In this document: piece after piece, positions 8,507-17,240 of the stretch
How positions within the stretch are numbered: position 1 is the stretch's first letter
Layout: every line of letters begins with the position of its first letter
From: Actinomadura madurae
Lineage (GTDB): Bacteria; Actinomycetota; Actinomycetes; Streptosporangiales; Streptosporangiaceae
NCBI RefSeq assembly: GCF_900115095.1
Contig: NZ_FOVH01000003.1
Coordinates: 620,001 to 684,000 of the forward strand
Length of the DNA: 64,000 nt
Direction: 5' to 3'
The notes under the pieces: model-generated
Told to the model about the DNA's origin: nothing
Databases searched by the model: none
The model's input: the letters and a program-made list of their open reading frames with translations, nothing else
Program-made: the position numbers and the translations under genes

Positions 8507-9868
8507 ATGGCACTGAAGGATCGTCTCGAAGACGACCGGTCGGCCAACGACCGGACGAGCAGGAACACCGTCCAGCACTGGCGGCAGCGCCTGCTGGAGG
8601 AGATCAACCTCGACGAGCTCGCGCGGCTCACGATGGCGCAGCGCCGGGCCCGGCTGGAGAAGGTCGTCGGGCTGCTGGTCACCCGTGAGGGCCCCGTCCT
8701 CGCCGCCGGGGAGCGCGCCAACCTGATCCGCCGGGTGGTGGACGAGGCGCTCGGCCTCGGCGTGCTGGAGCCGCTGCTCGCCGACCCGAGCGTCACCGAG
8801 ATCATGGTGAACGGCCCGGACGCGATCTTCGTGGAGCGGGCCGGCCGGGTGCACCGGCTGGACGGCGGCTTCGCCAGCGAGGAGCAGCTCTACCAGACGA
8901 TCGACCGGATCGTCGCGCAGGTCAACCGCCGGGTCGACGAGTCGAGCCCCATGGTGGACGCGCGGCTGCCGACCGGGGAGCGCGTCAACGTCATCGTCCC
9001 GCCGCTGTCGCTGGTCGGCCCGATCCTGACGATCCGGCGCTTCCCGCGCGCCTACTCGATCGAGGAACTGGTCGGCATGGAGTCGATGGACTCGGCCACC
9101 GGCATGCTGCTGTCCGCCTTCGTCCGGGCCCGCCTCAACCTGGTCATCTCGGGCGGTACCGGCACGGGGAAGACGACGATGCTGAACGCGCTGTCGGCGT
9201 TCGTCCCGGACCACGAGCGCATCATCACCATCGAGGACTCCGCGGAACTCCAGCTCAAGCAGGAGCACATCATCCCGCTGGAGTCGCGCCCGCCCAACAT
9301 CGAGGGCAAGGGCGCGATCACGATCCGCGACCTGGTCCGCAACGCGCTGCGGATGCGTCCCGACCGCATCATCGTCGGTGAGGTCCGCGGCGGCGAGACG
9401 CTCGACATGCTCCAGGCGATGAACACCGGTCACGACGGCTCGCTGGTGACGGTGCACGCCAACTCCACCGAGGACACCGTGCACCGCCTGCAGACCCTGG
9501 CCAGCATGAGCGACGTCAAGCTGCCGTTCGAGGCGATCCGCGACCAGATCGCCAGCGCGATCGACTGCGTGGTCCAGCTCAGCCGCGGCCCGGACGGGTC
9601 GCGCCGGATCACCGAGGTCGCCGTGGTGGACCCGGCCCGGCGCGACCAGTTCAAGCTGCAGCCCGTGATGCGCTTCGTGCCCGAGCCGATCGGAGCGGAC
9701 CGCGTGGTCCGCGGGACGTTCCAGCCGATTCCCCTGCCGGAGGCGCTGCTCACCCGGATGTTCCATGCCGGGGAGAGCGTCCCGCCGATGTTCGCGCAGC
9801 GCGGGAACGGCGGCGGTCACGTCCACGGGGGCGGCCTGAACGGCAGCGGACCGCGGGTGAGCCCATGA
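8507..9868 (+). CDS. tadA: Tad secretion ATPase TadA/CpaF
   Basis: 453 residues; type II/IV secretion-system hexameric ATPase that powers Flp pilus assembly from the cytoplasm. Walker A GGTGTGKT has K222, the Walker B/Asp box region reads [12 protein letters not shown], and the His box is [14 protein letters not shown]. The N-terminal domain has the CpaF-type [17 protein letters not shown] motif. Length and order (CpaE, TadE, TadA, TadB, TadC) match actinobacterial Tad operons. It starts 3 nt after the TadE stop. Confidence 0.97.
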   Translation: MALKDRLEDDRSANDRTSRNTVQHWRQRLLEEINLDELARLTMAQRRARLEKVVGLLVTREGPVLAAGERANLIRRVVDEALGLGVLEPLLADPSVTEIMVNGPDAIFVERAGRVHRLDGGFASEEQLYQTIDRIVAQVNRRVDESSPMVDARLPTGERVNVIVPPLSLVGPILTIRRFPRAYSIEELVGMESMDSATGMLLSAFVRARLNLVISGGTGTGKTTMLNALSAFVPDHERIITIEDSAELQLKQEHIIPLESRPPNIEGKGAITIRDLVRNALRMRPDRIIVGEVRGGETLDMLQAMNTGHDGSLVTVHANSTEDTVHRLQTLASMSDVKLPFEAIRDQIASAIDCVVQLSRGPDGSRRITEVAVVDPARRDQFKLQPVMRFVPEPIGADRVVRGTFQPIPLPEALLTRMFHAGESVPPMFAQRGNGGGHVHGGGLNGSGPRVSP

Positions 9869-9902
9869 CCCGCATCGACGAACCGACGAGGGAGTGTGCG
9901 CG

Positions 9903-10832
9903 GTGAGCCTTCCACTGCCCGTGATCCTGGCGCTGCTGGTACTGACGCTGGCCCTCGCGGTCTGGGGGATCGGCGACCTGGTGATCGGTTGGGGCCAGCG
10001 CAGCCGCCTGGTGGCCCGGTCCGCGATGGTCACCGACGAGAAGGTGACCGGCCTGCTCGGACGGCTGGAGCTGATCATCCGCCGCACGGCGATGGGCAAG
10101 ACGCTCGCCCGGCGGCTGGCGGCGTCCGGGATGCGGATCCGGGTGTCCACGTTCGTGCTGCTGATGTCCGCGACCGGCGCCTTCGCGATCTTCCTCATCG
10201 GCAAGTGGATGGCGCCGCTCTTCGGGATCGCCGCCGCGATCGGCGTCGGCTTCGCCTTCCTGTCCTACGTCCGGCGCCGGGAGGAGCGGCGCAAGGAGGA
10301 GTTCATCGCCCAGCTCCCGGAGCTCGCGCGCGTGCTGTCCAACGCCACGCACGCCGGTCTCGTCATGCGCACCGCCATCGAGATCGCGGCGGACGAGCTG
10401 GCGGACCCGGCCGGAGAGGAGCTGCGCCGCACCGCGGACGCGCTGCGGCTCGGGCAGTCGGTCGACGAGGCGCTCCACGACCTCGGCGAGCGGCTCCCGT
10501 CCCGCGAGCTCGGCGTGCTGATCAGCACGCTGCTGGTGTCGGCCCGCGCCGGCGGATCGCTGGTCACCGCGTTGCGGACGATCGCCACCACGCTGGAGGA
10601 GCGCAAGGAGATCCGCCGCGAGGTCAAGACCATCATGGGCGAGGCGGTCGTCACCAACTGGGCGATCGGCCTGCTCGGGATCGCGGGCCTGGCCATGGTC
10701 AACGTCATCATGCCCGACTCGCTCCGGATCATGAGCGGCAAACCCGTGGGCCAGATCATCCTGGCCGTCGCCGGCGGCCTGTTCATCGCCAGCCTGGTCA
10801 TCATCAGCCGGATGACCCGGATCGACGTGTGA
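9903..10832 (+). CDS. tadB: Tad pilus inner-membrane protein TadB
   Basis: About 310 residues. I prefer the GTG at 9903 because GAGGGAG lies 8 nt before it; a GTG at 9894 is in frame. One N-terminal helix (LPLPVILALLVLTLALAVWG), two helices near residues 85-125, the cytoplasmic T2SS-F domain, and two helices at the C-terminus (near IGLLGIAGLAMVNVI and IILAVAGGLFIASLVI). TadB pairs with TadC as the membrane platform driven by TadA. It lies 34 nt after tadA and 1 nt before tadC. Confidence 0.93.
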   Translation: MSLPLPVILALLVLTLALAVWGIGDLVIGWGQRSRLVARSAMVTDEKVTGLLGRLELIIRRTAMGKTLARRLAASGMRIRVSTFVLLMSATGAFAIFLIGKWMAPLFGIAAAIGVGFAFLSYVRRREERRKEEFIAQLPELARVLSNATHAGLVMRTAIEIAADELADPAGEELRRTADALRLGQSVDEALHDLGERLPSRELGVLISTLLVSARAGGSLVTALRTIATTLEERKEIRREVKTIMGEAVVTNWAIGLLGIAGLAMVNVIMPDSLRIMSGKPVGQIILAVAGGLFIASLVIISRMTRIDV

Positions 10833-10833
10833 G

Positions 10834-11730
10834 GTGGACATGGTCATCTATGCCATGGCGGGCGGCGCGGCCCTGTGCGTTCTCATGGGCATCCTCGGGC
10901 TCGCCCTGCTGACCGCCGACCAGCGCGTCGCCACCTCGGCGGTGCCGGTGGCCGGCAAGCCCGACAAGAACGAGACGTTCGTCCTCGACGTCATCGCCGA
11001 CCGCCTCGGGCGGCCGTTCACGAGCATGACGATGGAGCTGCTCGGTCCGTGGCGGCCGAAGATCCGCAAGCGGATCGACGCGGCGGGCCGTCCCGGCGGG
11101 ATGACGGTGGAGACCTACTCCCGCCGGACCGCGGGCTACACCGTGCTGTTCGGGCTGCTCGGCCTCCTGCTGATCGTGAACGGCCAGCCGCTGTTCGGCA
11201 TCCTCGCCTTCTTCGGAAGCCTGCAGACCGAGCTCGTCCTCTACAGCAAGCGGGCCGCGCGGCAGGACAACATCCAGCGGTCGATGCCCGACTTCCTCGA
11301 CGTGCTCGCGGTGACGGTGAGCGCGGGGCTGAGCTTCCGGCTGGCGCTGTCCCGCGTGGCCGAGAGCATGCCGGGGCCGCTGGCGGAGGAGTTCATGGTC
11401 GCGCTGCGCCAGATGGAGCTCGGCACCCCGCGGCGGGAGGCGTTCGAGGACCTGCGCAACCGCAACAGCTCCGAGGCGGTGAACCTGTTCGTCACGGCGA
11501 TTCTGCAGGCCGAGGAGCTCGGCGCGCCGCTCGGCACGGCCCTCGTGGACATCGGCGCGGACATGCGCCGCGAGTCCGCCCAGTGGGCCAAGCGCAAGGC
11601 GCAGCGCACCACGCCGAAGATCACCGCCATCACGATGTCGATGACGCTCCCCGCGCTCATGCTGGTCGTGCTCGGCGCACTGTTCATCGGGTCCGGAATG
11701 GGGGGTGCAAGTGGGCTCTTCGGGCAGTAG
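10834..11730 (+). CDS. tadC: Tad pilus inner-membrane protein TadC
   Basis: 298 residues, T2SS-F family. N-terminal helix, a pair of helices around residues 95-130, the T2SS-F cytoplasmic domain (SMPDFLDVLAVTVSAGLSFRLAL), and a C-terminal helix pair (ITAITMSMTLPALMLVVLGALFIGSGMGG). It forms the inner-membrane platform with TadB. The GTG at 10834 nearly abuts the tadB stop; an ATG two codons later is an alternative. The 3' end overlaps the histidine kinase start by 26 nt. Confidence 0.93.
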   Translation: MDMVIYAMAGGAALCVLMGILGLALLTADQRVATSAVPVAGKPDKNETFVLDVIADRLGRPFTSMTMELLGPWRPKIRKRIDAAGRPGGMTVETYSRRTAGYTVLFGLLGLLLIVNGQPLFGILAFFGSLQTELVLYSKRAARQDNIQRSMPDFLDVLAVTVSAGLSFRLALSRVAESMPGPLAEEFMVALRQMELGTPRREAFEDLRNRNSSEAVNLFVTAILQAEELGAPLGTALVDIGADMRRESAQWAKRKAQRTTPKITAITMSMTLPALMLVVLGALFIGSGMGGASGLFGQ

Positions 11731-12916
11731 AGGCGGGGTCTTCCCGGAACGCGTGGGGTCGGCGTTCCGGATGCTCATGGAGATCAGGATGCTGATCACC
11801 GCGTTGAGCATGCTGCTCCTGCCGCGCGAGCAGCTGACGGTCGGCGTGTTCGCGCTCATGATGACCATGGTGCTCGTGTCGTGGGGCACCGCGCGCAAAT
11901 GGCGGATCGTCGCTCCCCGCGTCGCCGCGCACCCGGCCCTCTACACCCTCGACATGCTGCTGTCGTTCGCGGTGCTCGGCGTCGGCGGGATCGCGGGTCC
12001 GTACTTCCTGTCCACCGTCGCCACGGCCACCATCGCCGGGCTCCTCTACCGATGGCAGGGCATGCTGGCCGTCGCCGGCCTGCAGATCCTCGTCTACTAC
12101 CTGACCTACGTCCTCACGGCCACCGAGATCGAGACCGTGACCTTCCAGACGTTACTGGGGCAGCCCCTCTACTACCCGCTGGCGGGCTTCGCCGGCGTCG
12201 CGCTCCGGCGCCTGCTGGACGACTACTCCAGCAAGGAGGCCGCACTGTGGCAGGCGCAGGTCCTCGCGGCGGCCTCCGAGGAGCGGGCCAGGCTCGCCCG
12301 CGAGATGCACGACTCCCTGGCGAAGACGCTGCGCGGTATCGCGCTCGCCGCGTCCACCCTGCCGCTGTGGATGTCCAGGGACCAGGTGCGGGCCGCGGAG
12401 GAGGCGTCGCAGATCGCGCTCGCCGCGTCGGTCGCCTCCCGCGAGGCGCGCGAACTGCTCACCGAGCTTCGCGACGACGCCGTCACCCGCTCCCTGCACG
12501 AGGCGCTCAAGGAGACCGCGAACCGCTGGGGAGAGACGGCGGGGGTGGCCGTGACCTGCGATCTCGACCTCGACGTCGAGCCCGAGCTGCGTATGCGCCA
12601 TGAGGTGGTCGCCATCCTCCGGGAGGTGCTGACCAACGTCGAGCGGCACGCGAAGGCGGATTCAGTGCGGGTCGAACTCACCAAGGAACAGGATGATCTC
12701 GTGCTGACCATCGTCGACGACGGCAGCGGGTTCCGTCTCCAGCAGCTGACGGACCTGGCACGTGACGGGCACTACGGCCTGATCGGCCTGCACGAGCGCG
12801 CTCAGCGCGTGGGCGGGACGGTGGCGATCTCGTCGGAGCCGGGGACGGGGACGACCGTGTCCGCCCGGCTTCCCGTGGACCTGACCGGCGAGCGCCGGCT
12901 GGCGGAGGTGGGTTGA
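11705..12916 (+). CDS. NarL-family sensor histidine kinase
   Basis: 403 residues. The N-terminal ~165 residues contain several membrane helices without an obvious extracellular sensor domain. A HisKA_3 dimerisation region follows (EERARLAREMHDSLAKTL) with phospho-acceptor H202, then an HATPase_c domain with DDGSGF and a GLIGLHERAQRVGGTV lid region. It starts inside the tadC 3' end and is followed 1 nt later by a LuxR-type response regulator. This is a two-component pair built into the Tad operon and is the best candidate to control pilus expression in response to membrane or envelope state (inference). Confidence 0.9.
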   Translation: MQVGSSGSRGGVFPERVGSAFRMLMEIRMLITALSMLLLPREQLTVGVFALMMTMVLVSWGTARKWRIVAPRVAAHPALYTLDMLLSFAVLGVGGIAGPYFLSTVATATIAGLLYRWQGMLAVAGLQILVYYLTYVLTATEIETVTFQTLLGQPLYYPLAGFAGVALRRLLDDYSSKEAALWQAQVLAAASEERARLAREMHDSLAKTLRGIALAASTLPLWMSRDQVRAAEEASQIALAASVASREARELLTELRDDAVTRSLHEALKETANRWGETAGVAVTCDLDLDVEPELRMRHEVVAILREVLTNVERHAKADSVRVELTKEQDDLVLTIVDDGSGFRLQQLTDLARDGHYGLIGLHERAQRVGGTVAISSEPGTGTTVSARLPVDLTGERRLAEVG

Positions 12917-12917
12917 G

Positions 12918-13634
12918 ATGACGGTTCCGCGCGTCGTGGTCGTCGACGACAACGTGGTGGTCCGCTCGGGCCTCGCCTCCCTGGTGGAGGCGTCCGGTGC
13001 GGAGGTCGTCGGCGAGGCGGGCGACGGACGCACCGCGATTGAGCTGGTCGACAGGCTGAAGCCCGATCTCGTGCTGCTCGACGTCCAGATGCCCCTGATG
13101 GACGGGGTCGCCGCCGCGCAGGTCATCAGCGGCAAGACGCGCGTCATCATGCTCACCTACACCGAGGACCCGAAGGTCGTCCGCGCGGCCATCAGCAACG
13201 GCGCCGTCGGGTATCTGGTGCACGGTTCGTTCACCCCCGAGGAGCTGGCCGCCGCCGTGCACGGCGTGGTCAACGGCTCCAACCCCCTCTCGCCGTCGGC
13301 GGTCTCGGCTCTGGTCGGCGCGGTGCAGTCCGACCTCCGGCCGCCCCAGCCCGCACCCGAACCCCGGCCGGAGCGGCCGGCGGAGCAGGACCGGCGCGAG
13401 CGGCCCACACCGCTGGCGCGCGGCACCGGTGACTTCGGGCTGTCCGCGCGTGAGGCCGACGTGATGCGGCTCATCGCCCGGGGCCGGTCCAACGGCCAGA
13501 TCGCCCAGCAGTTGTTCCTGGCGGAGAAGACCGTCAAGAATCATGTGAACCGCATTTATGCCAAGCTCGGCGTGACCTCGCGCGCCGCCGCGATCGCACA
13601 ATGGATAGGCACGTCGGAAGAGGCGGACGGATGA
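12918..13634 (+). CDS. LuxR/NarL-family response regulator
   Basis: 238 residues. Receiver domain at 1-120 with acidic pocket D10/D11 and phospho-acceptor D55 (LLDVQMPLMDG). A ~45-residue Pro/Arg-rich linker leads to a LuxR-type HTH (LSAREADVMRLIARGRSNGQIAQQLFLAEKTVKNHV). It is encoded 1 nt after its cognate kinase. NarL-type dimers usually bind inverted 7-mer arms, which fits the 18-bp YTGGGYC-N4-GRCCCTG palindromes nearby, two of which lie just downstream of this gene before flp. The regulator-site link is inference. Confidence 0.92.
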   Translation: MTVPRVVVVDDNVVVRSGLASLVEASGAEVVGEAGDGRTAIELVDRLKPDLVLLDVQMPLMDGVAAAQVISGKTRVIMLTYTEDPKVVRAAISNGAVGYLVHGSFTPEELAAAVHGVVNGSNPLSPSAVSALVGAVQSDLRPPQPAPEPRPERPAEQDRRERPTPLARGTGDFGLSAREADVMRLIARGRSNGQIAQQLFLAEKTVKNHVNRIYAKLGVTSRAAAIAQWIGTSEEADG

Positions 13635-13671
13635 CGCCGGAGCCCTTGGCGGCCGGAAAGGATCCGTTCTT

Positions 13672-13689
13672 CTGGGTCTGGGGGCCCTG
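13672..13689. promoter_or_regulatory. Tad-locus palindrome, copy 2
   Basis: CTGGGTC-TGGG-GGCCCTG, an exact match to GGGYC-N4-GRCCC. First of two copies between the response regulator and flp. Confidence 0.6.
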
Positions 13690-13718
13690 TCGAGGTTGGG
13701 TCCGGGAGACGGCCGCAA

Positions 13719-13736
13719 TTGGGCCGCTGGGCCCTG
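13719..13736. promoter_or_regulatory. Tad-locus palindrome, copy 3
   Basis: TTGGGCC-GCTG-GGCCCTG, exact match, 69 nt before the flp ATG. Its centre lies about 45 bp from copy 2, near four helical turns, which would allow co-operative binding on one face. Confidence 0.65.
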
Positions 13737-13805
13737 GGGAAGGCTATCTGAAATCCCTACTGTTGTCTGTGTCAGGGCGAGACAGAAACAGCCGGGAGGC
13801 ACCAG

Positions 13806-14039
13806 ATGAACCCGATGATCCCCCTCTTCGTCACTCTTCAGACCTTCGTTCAGGACCGCGTCGAGCAGCTCAAGGAGAGGCACGACCGGGGCGCGAGCGC
13901 GCTGGAGTACGGCGCCCTCATCATCGTCGCGGCCCTGATCGTCGGCATCCTCTACACCGCCATCAACACCACGGTCCGGACCAAGATCACCGAGGCGATC
14001 ACCAGCCTGTTCAGCCCGGGTGGCGGCGCCTCCACCTGA
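13806..14039 (+). CDS. flp: Flp-family type IVb major pilin
   Basis: 77 residues. A 28-residue leader ends in HDRG, followed by ASALEYGALIIVAALIVGI, the typical class III prepilin site with Glu at mature position 5 and Tyr at 6. The mature pilin is ~49 residues: one hydrophobic helix then an amphipathic tail ending AITSLFSPGGGAST. It is the structural subunit of the Flp pilus and is processed by the A24 peptidase (candidate at 37058). GGGAGG lies 7-12 nt before the ATG. The gene has its own upstream region with two palindromes and is followed by a strong terminator, so it is probably transcribed apart from the assembly genes. Confidence 0.95.
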   Translation: MNPMIPLFVTLQTFVQDRVEQLKERHDRGASALEYGALIIVAALIVGILYTAINTTVRTKITEAITSLFSPGGGAST

Positions 14040-14077
14040 TCCCCGGCGACGTCACGACCGGACCGGCTCGAAGCGAT

Positions 14078-14136
14078 CCGTCAACGCCCGATGGGGAGAC
14101 CGCGGCAACCGCGGTCTCCCCATCGGGCGTTGACGG
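14078..14136 (+). terminator. Long perfect hairpin terminator after flp
   Basis: A perfect 28-bp inverted repeat (14078-14105 and 14109-14136) with a 3-nt CAA loop, followed by TTTTCTGCTTTTTA. It ends only 24 nt before the ATG of the OmpA lipoprotein gene, so that gene must be read by leakage or from a promoter upstream of the hairpin. Confidence 0.9.
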
Positions 14137-14160
14137 TTTTCTGCTTTTTAGAGAGGAATC

Positions 14161-15726
14161 ATGAATCATCGCATGTCTGCGGGGCGGCGCGCCGTTCGTT
14201 TTGTCGCGGTTCCGGCCGCCTTCGCCCTTGTTCTCTCGGGATGTTCCGGTGACGACAAGCCGGATTCCGAGAAATCGACAGGGCCGGCGGGCAAGGGAAC
14301 GCCCGGCGGGGAACTGCGGCCGATCGCCTCGATGCCGCTCGCTCACAAGGACGGCCCCGCGCACGTCGACCTGCTGGCGCTGAGCCGGACGGCGGCGAAC
14401 ACCGTCACCGCCCGATTCAAGATCGTCAATGACGGAAAGAACAAGATCGACCTGTCGGGGGCCGTCAACGAGCTCGGCGACTCCCTCGACCCGGACCTCG
14501 GCGACCCGCTGGCCGCCAGCGGGATCGGGCTCGTCGACGCCGCGAGCGACAAGATCTACTACCCCCTGCACACCACCACCTCGTCGCAGAACTGCGTCTG
14601 CACGGGCGTCTTCCAGAAGCCGGTCGGCCCCGGTGCGGCCATGGACGTCTACGCGACCTTCCCGTCGCCTCCCGCGAACCTCCAGAAGGCCACGCTCGTG
14701 GTCCCGCTGTCGGTGCCCTTCCAGGACGTGCCGATCACCGGTGATCCCGTGCAGCCGCTGCAGGGGCAGATCGACCCGGCCAAGGCCCAGCTGAAGAAGC
14801 CGAGGGTCCTCAACCTGCGAAGCCTCACCGAGGGGACCGAGCAGACGGTCGCCGACGACCCGAACGACAGGTCGGTGCGGCTGTCGGCCGATGTCCTGTT
14901 CGCCGTCAACAAGGCCGACCTGACTCCGCGGGCCGAGCAGCTCCTGCAACAGGTCGCCAAGCAGATCGACGCGTCGAAGGGCGCGACCGTCCAGGTCGAC
15001 GGGCACGCCGACAACACCGGGAACGACGCGATCAACCAGCCGCTCTCCGAACGCCGCGCGCAGGCCGTCGCCGACCGGCTCAAGAGCCTGGTGACCAGGC
15101 AGGGCGTGACCTACAAGGCGGCCGGGCACGGCTCGAAGCAGCCCGTGGCGACCAACGACACCGACGAGGGGCGCCGCAAGAACCGGCGGGTGACCGTGCT
15201 GTTCGCGCGCCCGCCCGCGCCGGCGCCGCCGCCCGTGAGCGGCGAGCCCTACAAGCGCGGCTCCTCGGCGGTGCTGGGTTCGGCGACCTTCAAGTCGGCC
15301 GCGGCCAACGGCCTCAAGGTCGAGGTCAACAGCCTGCACCGCGACTCGTCGGGGCTGACGATCCTGGTGTGGACGCTGCGCAACACCGGGCAGGGGTCGC
15401 CGGATGTCGGGCTCATGCTGGAGAAGCGGGCCAACATCCACGGATCCGCTCCGCAGCCGGCGCGGGCGGACACCACCGGCGGTGTGATGCTGTACGACGC
15501 CGCGAACCAGGTGCGCTACAACTCGCTGAGCACGCAGGCCGGTCCGTGCATCTGCAGTGAGGTGGCCCGGGAGGACGCGAAGAAGGTCCTCGGCCCGGGG
15601 GAGAGCGTCGTCCTCTACAACGCCTACGAGCCGCCCGCGAACGCGTCGAACCTCGAAATGCAGGTCCCCTGGGGCCAGGGCACCGACGCCGCCGACGCCG
15701 CGGTGAAGGGTCTGACCATCAGATAG
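14161..15726 (+). CDS. OmpA-type lipoprotein with duplicated flanking domains
   Basis: 521 residues. Lipoprotein signal with lipobox LSGC (C28). Three parts follow: an N-terminal domain (~45-210), an OmpA peptidoglycan-binding domain (~235-345; DGHADNTGNDAINQPLSERRAQAV and KNRR) and a C-terminal domain (~365-520) that resembles the N-terminal one. Both flanking domains share a paired cysteine motif (NCVCTG; CICSE), a GLVD/MLYDAANQVRY-like strand and a PPANLQ/PPANASN turn. The same domain occurs alone in the lipoprotein at 42127-42690. The protein probably links the membrane to peptidoglycan. The gene lies directly behind the flp terminator, suggesting an envelope role connected with the pilus (inference). 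Confidence 0.88.
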   Translation: MNHRMSAGRRAVRFVAVPAAFALVLSGCSGDDKPDSEKSTGPAGKGTPGGELRPIASMPLAHKDGPAHVDLLALSRTAANTVTARFKIVNDGKNKIDLSGAVNELGDSLDPDLGDPLAASGIGLVDAASDKIYYPLHTTTSSQNCVCTGVFQKPVGPGAAMDVYATFPSPPANLQKATLVVPLSVPFQDVPITGDPVQPLQGQIDPAKAQLKKPRVLNLRSLTEGTEQTVADDPNDRSVRLSADVLFAVNKADLTPRAEQLLQQVAKQIDASKGATVQVDGHADNTGNDAINQPLSERRAQAVADRLKSLVTRQGVTYKAAGHGSKQPVATNDTDEGRRKNRRVTVLFARPPAPAPPPVSGEPYKRGSSAVLGSATFKSAAANGLKVEVNSLHRDSSGLTILVWTLRNTGQGSPDVGLMLEKRANIHGSAPQPARADTTGGVMLYDAANQVRYNSLSTQAGPCICSEVAREDAKKVLGPGESVVLYNAYEPPANASNLEMQVPWGQGTDAADAAVKGLTIR

Positions 15727-15734
15727 CCGGGGAC

Positions 15735-17201
15735 ATGGACATGACCGTCGCGGAAGAGAAAAAGGACGAGCGGGACACTTCCGGCATCCGATCCGACCAG
15801 CGCGTCCGGTTGCCGTCGGCACGCACGCGTTCGTCCGTCATCTGGATGGCGCTGGGTTTCATGAGCGGCCTGGAGCCGCTGGACGACAACTCGTTCCTGA
15901 CCCACCTCCAGACCGGACAGTGGATTCTCGCCCACGGTGTGCCGCACGGGGACATCTATTCCTACACCGTCCCGGGCACCGCGTGGATCGCCCAGTCTTG
16001 GCTGGTGGAGGCGCTCTACGCGGCCATCGACAAAACGGCCGGGCCCTCGTGGATCCTGATACTGGACTGCATCGTCAACGCGGCCATCGCCCTTCTGGCC
16101 TTCCGGCTCGCGGACCGGCTGCGCGGCGGGGCGCGGACCGCCCAGCTGGTGCTGCCGGCGCTCGCGGTGTCGCTGCACTTCTGGGTCGAGCGTCCGCTCG
16201 TGTTCGGCATCCTGGCGCTCGTCCTGCTGATCTGGATCGTCGAGGTCCCGGACTCCCCGATAGGGCGGCGGCCGCTGGTCCTTCTTCCCGTCCTGATGTG
16301 CCTCTGGGCGAACGTCCACGGCTCCTTCGCCCTCGGATTCACCTATATCGCGCTGCATCTGATCGGTCGATGGCTGGAGGGCGCGGCGCCGTGGCGCGGC
16401 GCTGAGCGGCGCCTGCTCCAGGCGTCGGCCCTCGCGTTCGCGGCCTGTTTCATCAATCCCTACGGCTACCGCCTGGTCCTTTTCCCCGTCGACCTGGTGT
16501 CAAGGGGAGAGGTTCTCCGGAACGTTCAGGAATGGGGGTCGCCGGACTTCCGGACCACGCTCGGGGCCGCTTTCGCCCTCTGGATCGCGGTGTTCGTCAT
16601 CGTCCTGGCAAGGGGCCCAGGAAAGGCGTCCACAAGGGATCTGGTGGTGACGGTCCCGTTCCTGCTGCTCGGTCTCTGGGCGCTGCGCAACATCGCGCTC
16701 GCGCCGCTGGTCGGGCTTCCGGTCGCCGCGCGCGTGCTCGGCACCCGCCCGGAACGGGAGGAACGGCGGCACATCGCCGATCTGGGGATCATCGCGCTGG
16801 TGGTGGCGGCGGTGGCGTTGTTCGCCGGCACGACGCTTTCGCGCCCGGCGTTCTCCTTCGAGAAGTACCCGGTCCGCGCCATGCGGGTGGTCGAGCAGAA
16901 CGGCCTGCTCGGGCAGCGGCTGTTCACGACCCACACATGGAACGCGTATGTGATCCACGAATACTGGCCCCGGCAGAAGGTCTTCATGGACGACCGCTAC
17001 GACATGTATCCCGTGGCGTTCACCAAGGAGTACATGAAGGTCCGGGAAGGGGGTCCGGAATGGCGAGGGATGCTCGACCGGTATCGAGTGAACGTCGTCA
17101 TATGGGAGACCGGCACCCCGTTGGCCGGGGCGATCGCCGCGGACCCGGGATGGCGGCAGATCTACCGTGACGGTCAGGCGACGGTCCTCGTCAGACGCTG
17201 A
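15735..17201 (+). CDS. Polytopic membrane protein, possible GT-C fold
   Basis: 488 residues with roughly ten hydrophobic helices. A short cytoplasmic N-terminus leads to a conserved-looking extracytoplasmic segment (DDNSFLTHLQTGQWIL...WIAQSWLVEALY) resembling the first loop of GT-C-type glycosyltransferase-like membrane proteins. A C-terminal soluble segment contains a VFMDDRYDMYP motif. No specific family name can be given. It starts 8 nt after the OmpA lipoprotein stop, so the two are probably co-transcribed. A role in transferring a lipid-linked sugar to an envelope component is possible but unproven. Confidence 0.75.
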   Translation: MDMTVAEEKKDERDTSGIRSDQRVRLPSARTRSSVIWMALGFMSGLEPLDDNSFLTHLQTGQWILAHGVPHGDIYSYTVPGTAWIAQSWLVEALYAAIDKTAGPSWILILDCIVNAAIALLAFRLADRLRGGARTAQLVLPALAVSLHFWVERPLVFGILALVLLIWIVEVPDSPIGRRPLVLLPVLMCLWANVHGSFALGFTYIALHLIGRWLEGAAPWRGAERRLLQASALAFAACFINPYGYRLVLFPVDLVSRGEVLRNVQEWGSPDFRTTLGAAFALWIAVFVIVLARGPGKASTRDLVVTVPFLLLGLWALRNIALAPLVGLPVAARVLGTRPEREERRHIADLGIIALVVAAVALFAGTTLSRPAFSFEKYPVRAMRVVEQNGLLGQRLFTTHTWNAYVIHEYWPRQKVFMDDRYDMYPVAFTKEYMKVREGGPEWRGMLDRYRVNVVIWETGTPLAGAIAADPGWRQIYRDGQATVLVRR

Positions 17202-17240
17202 CCGACGAGCCACCGCCGCCCGGCCCGGGCTCCGGCCGGA

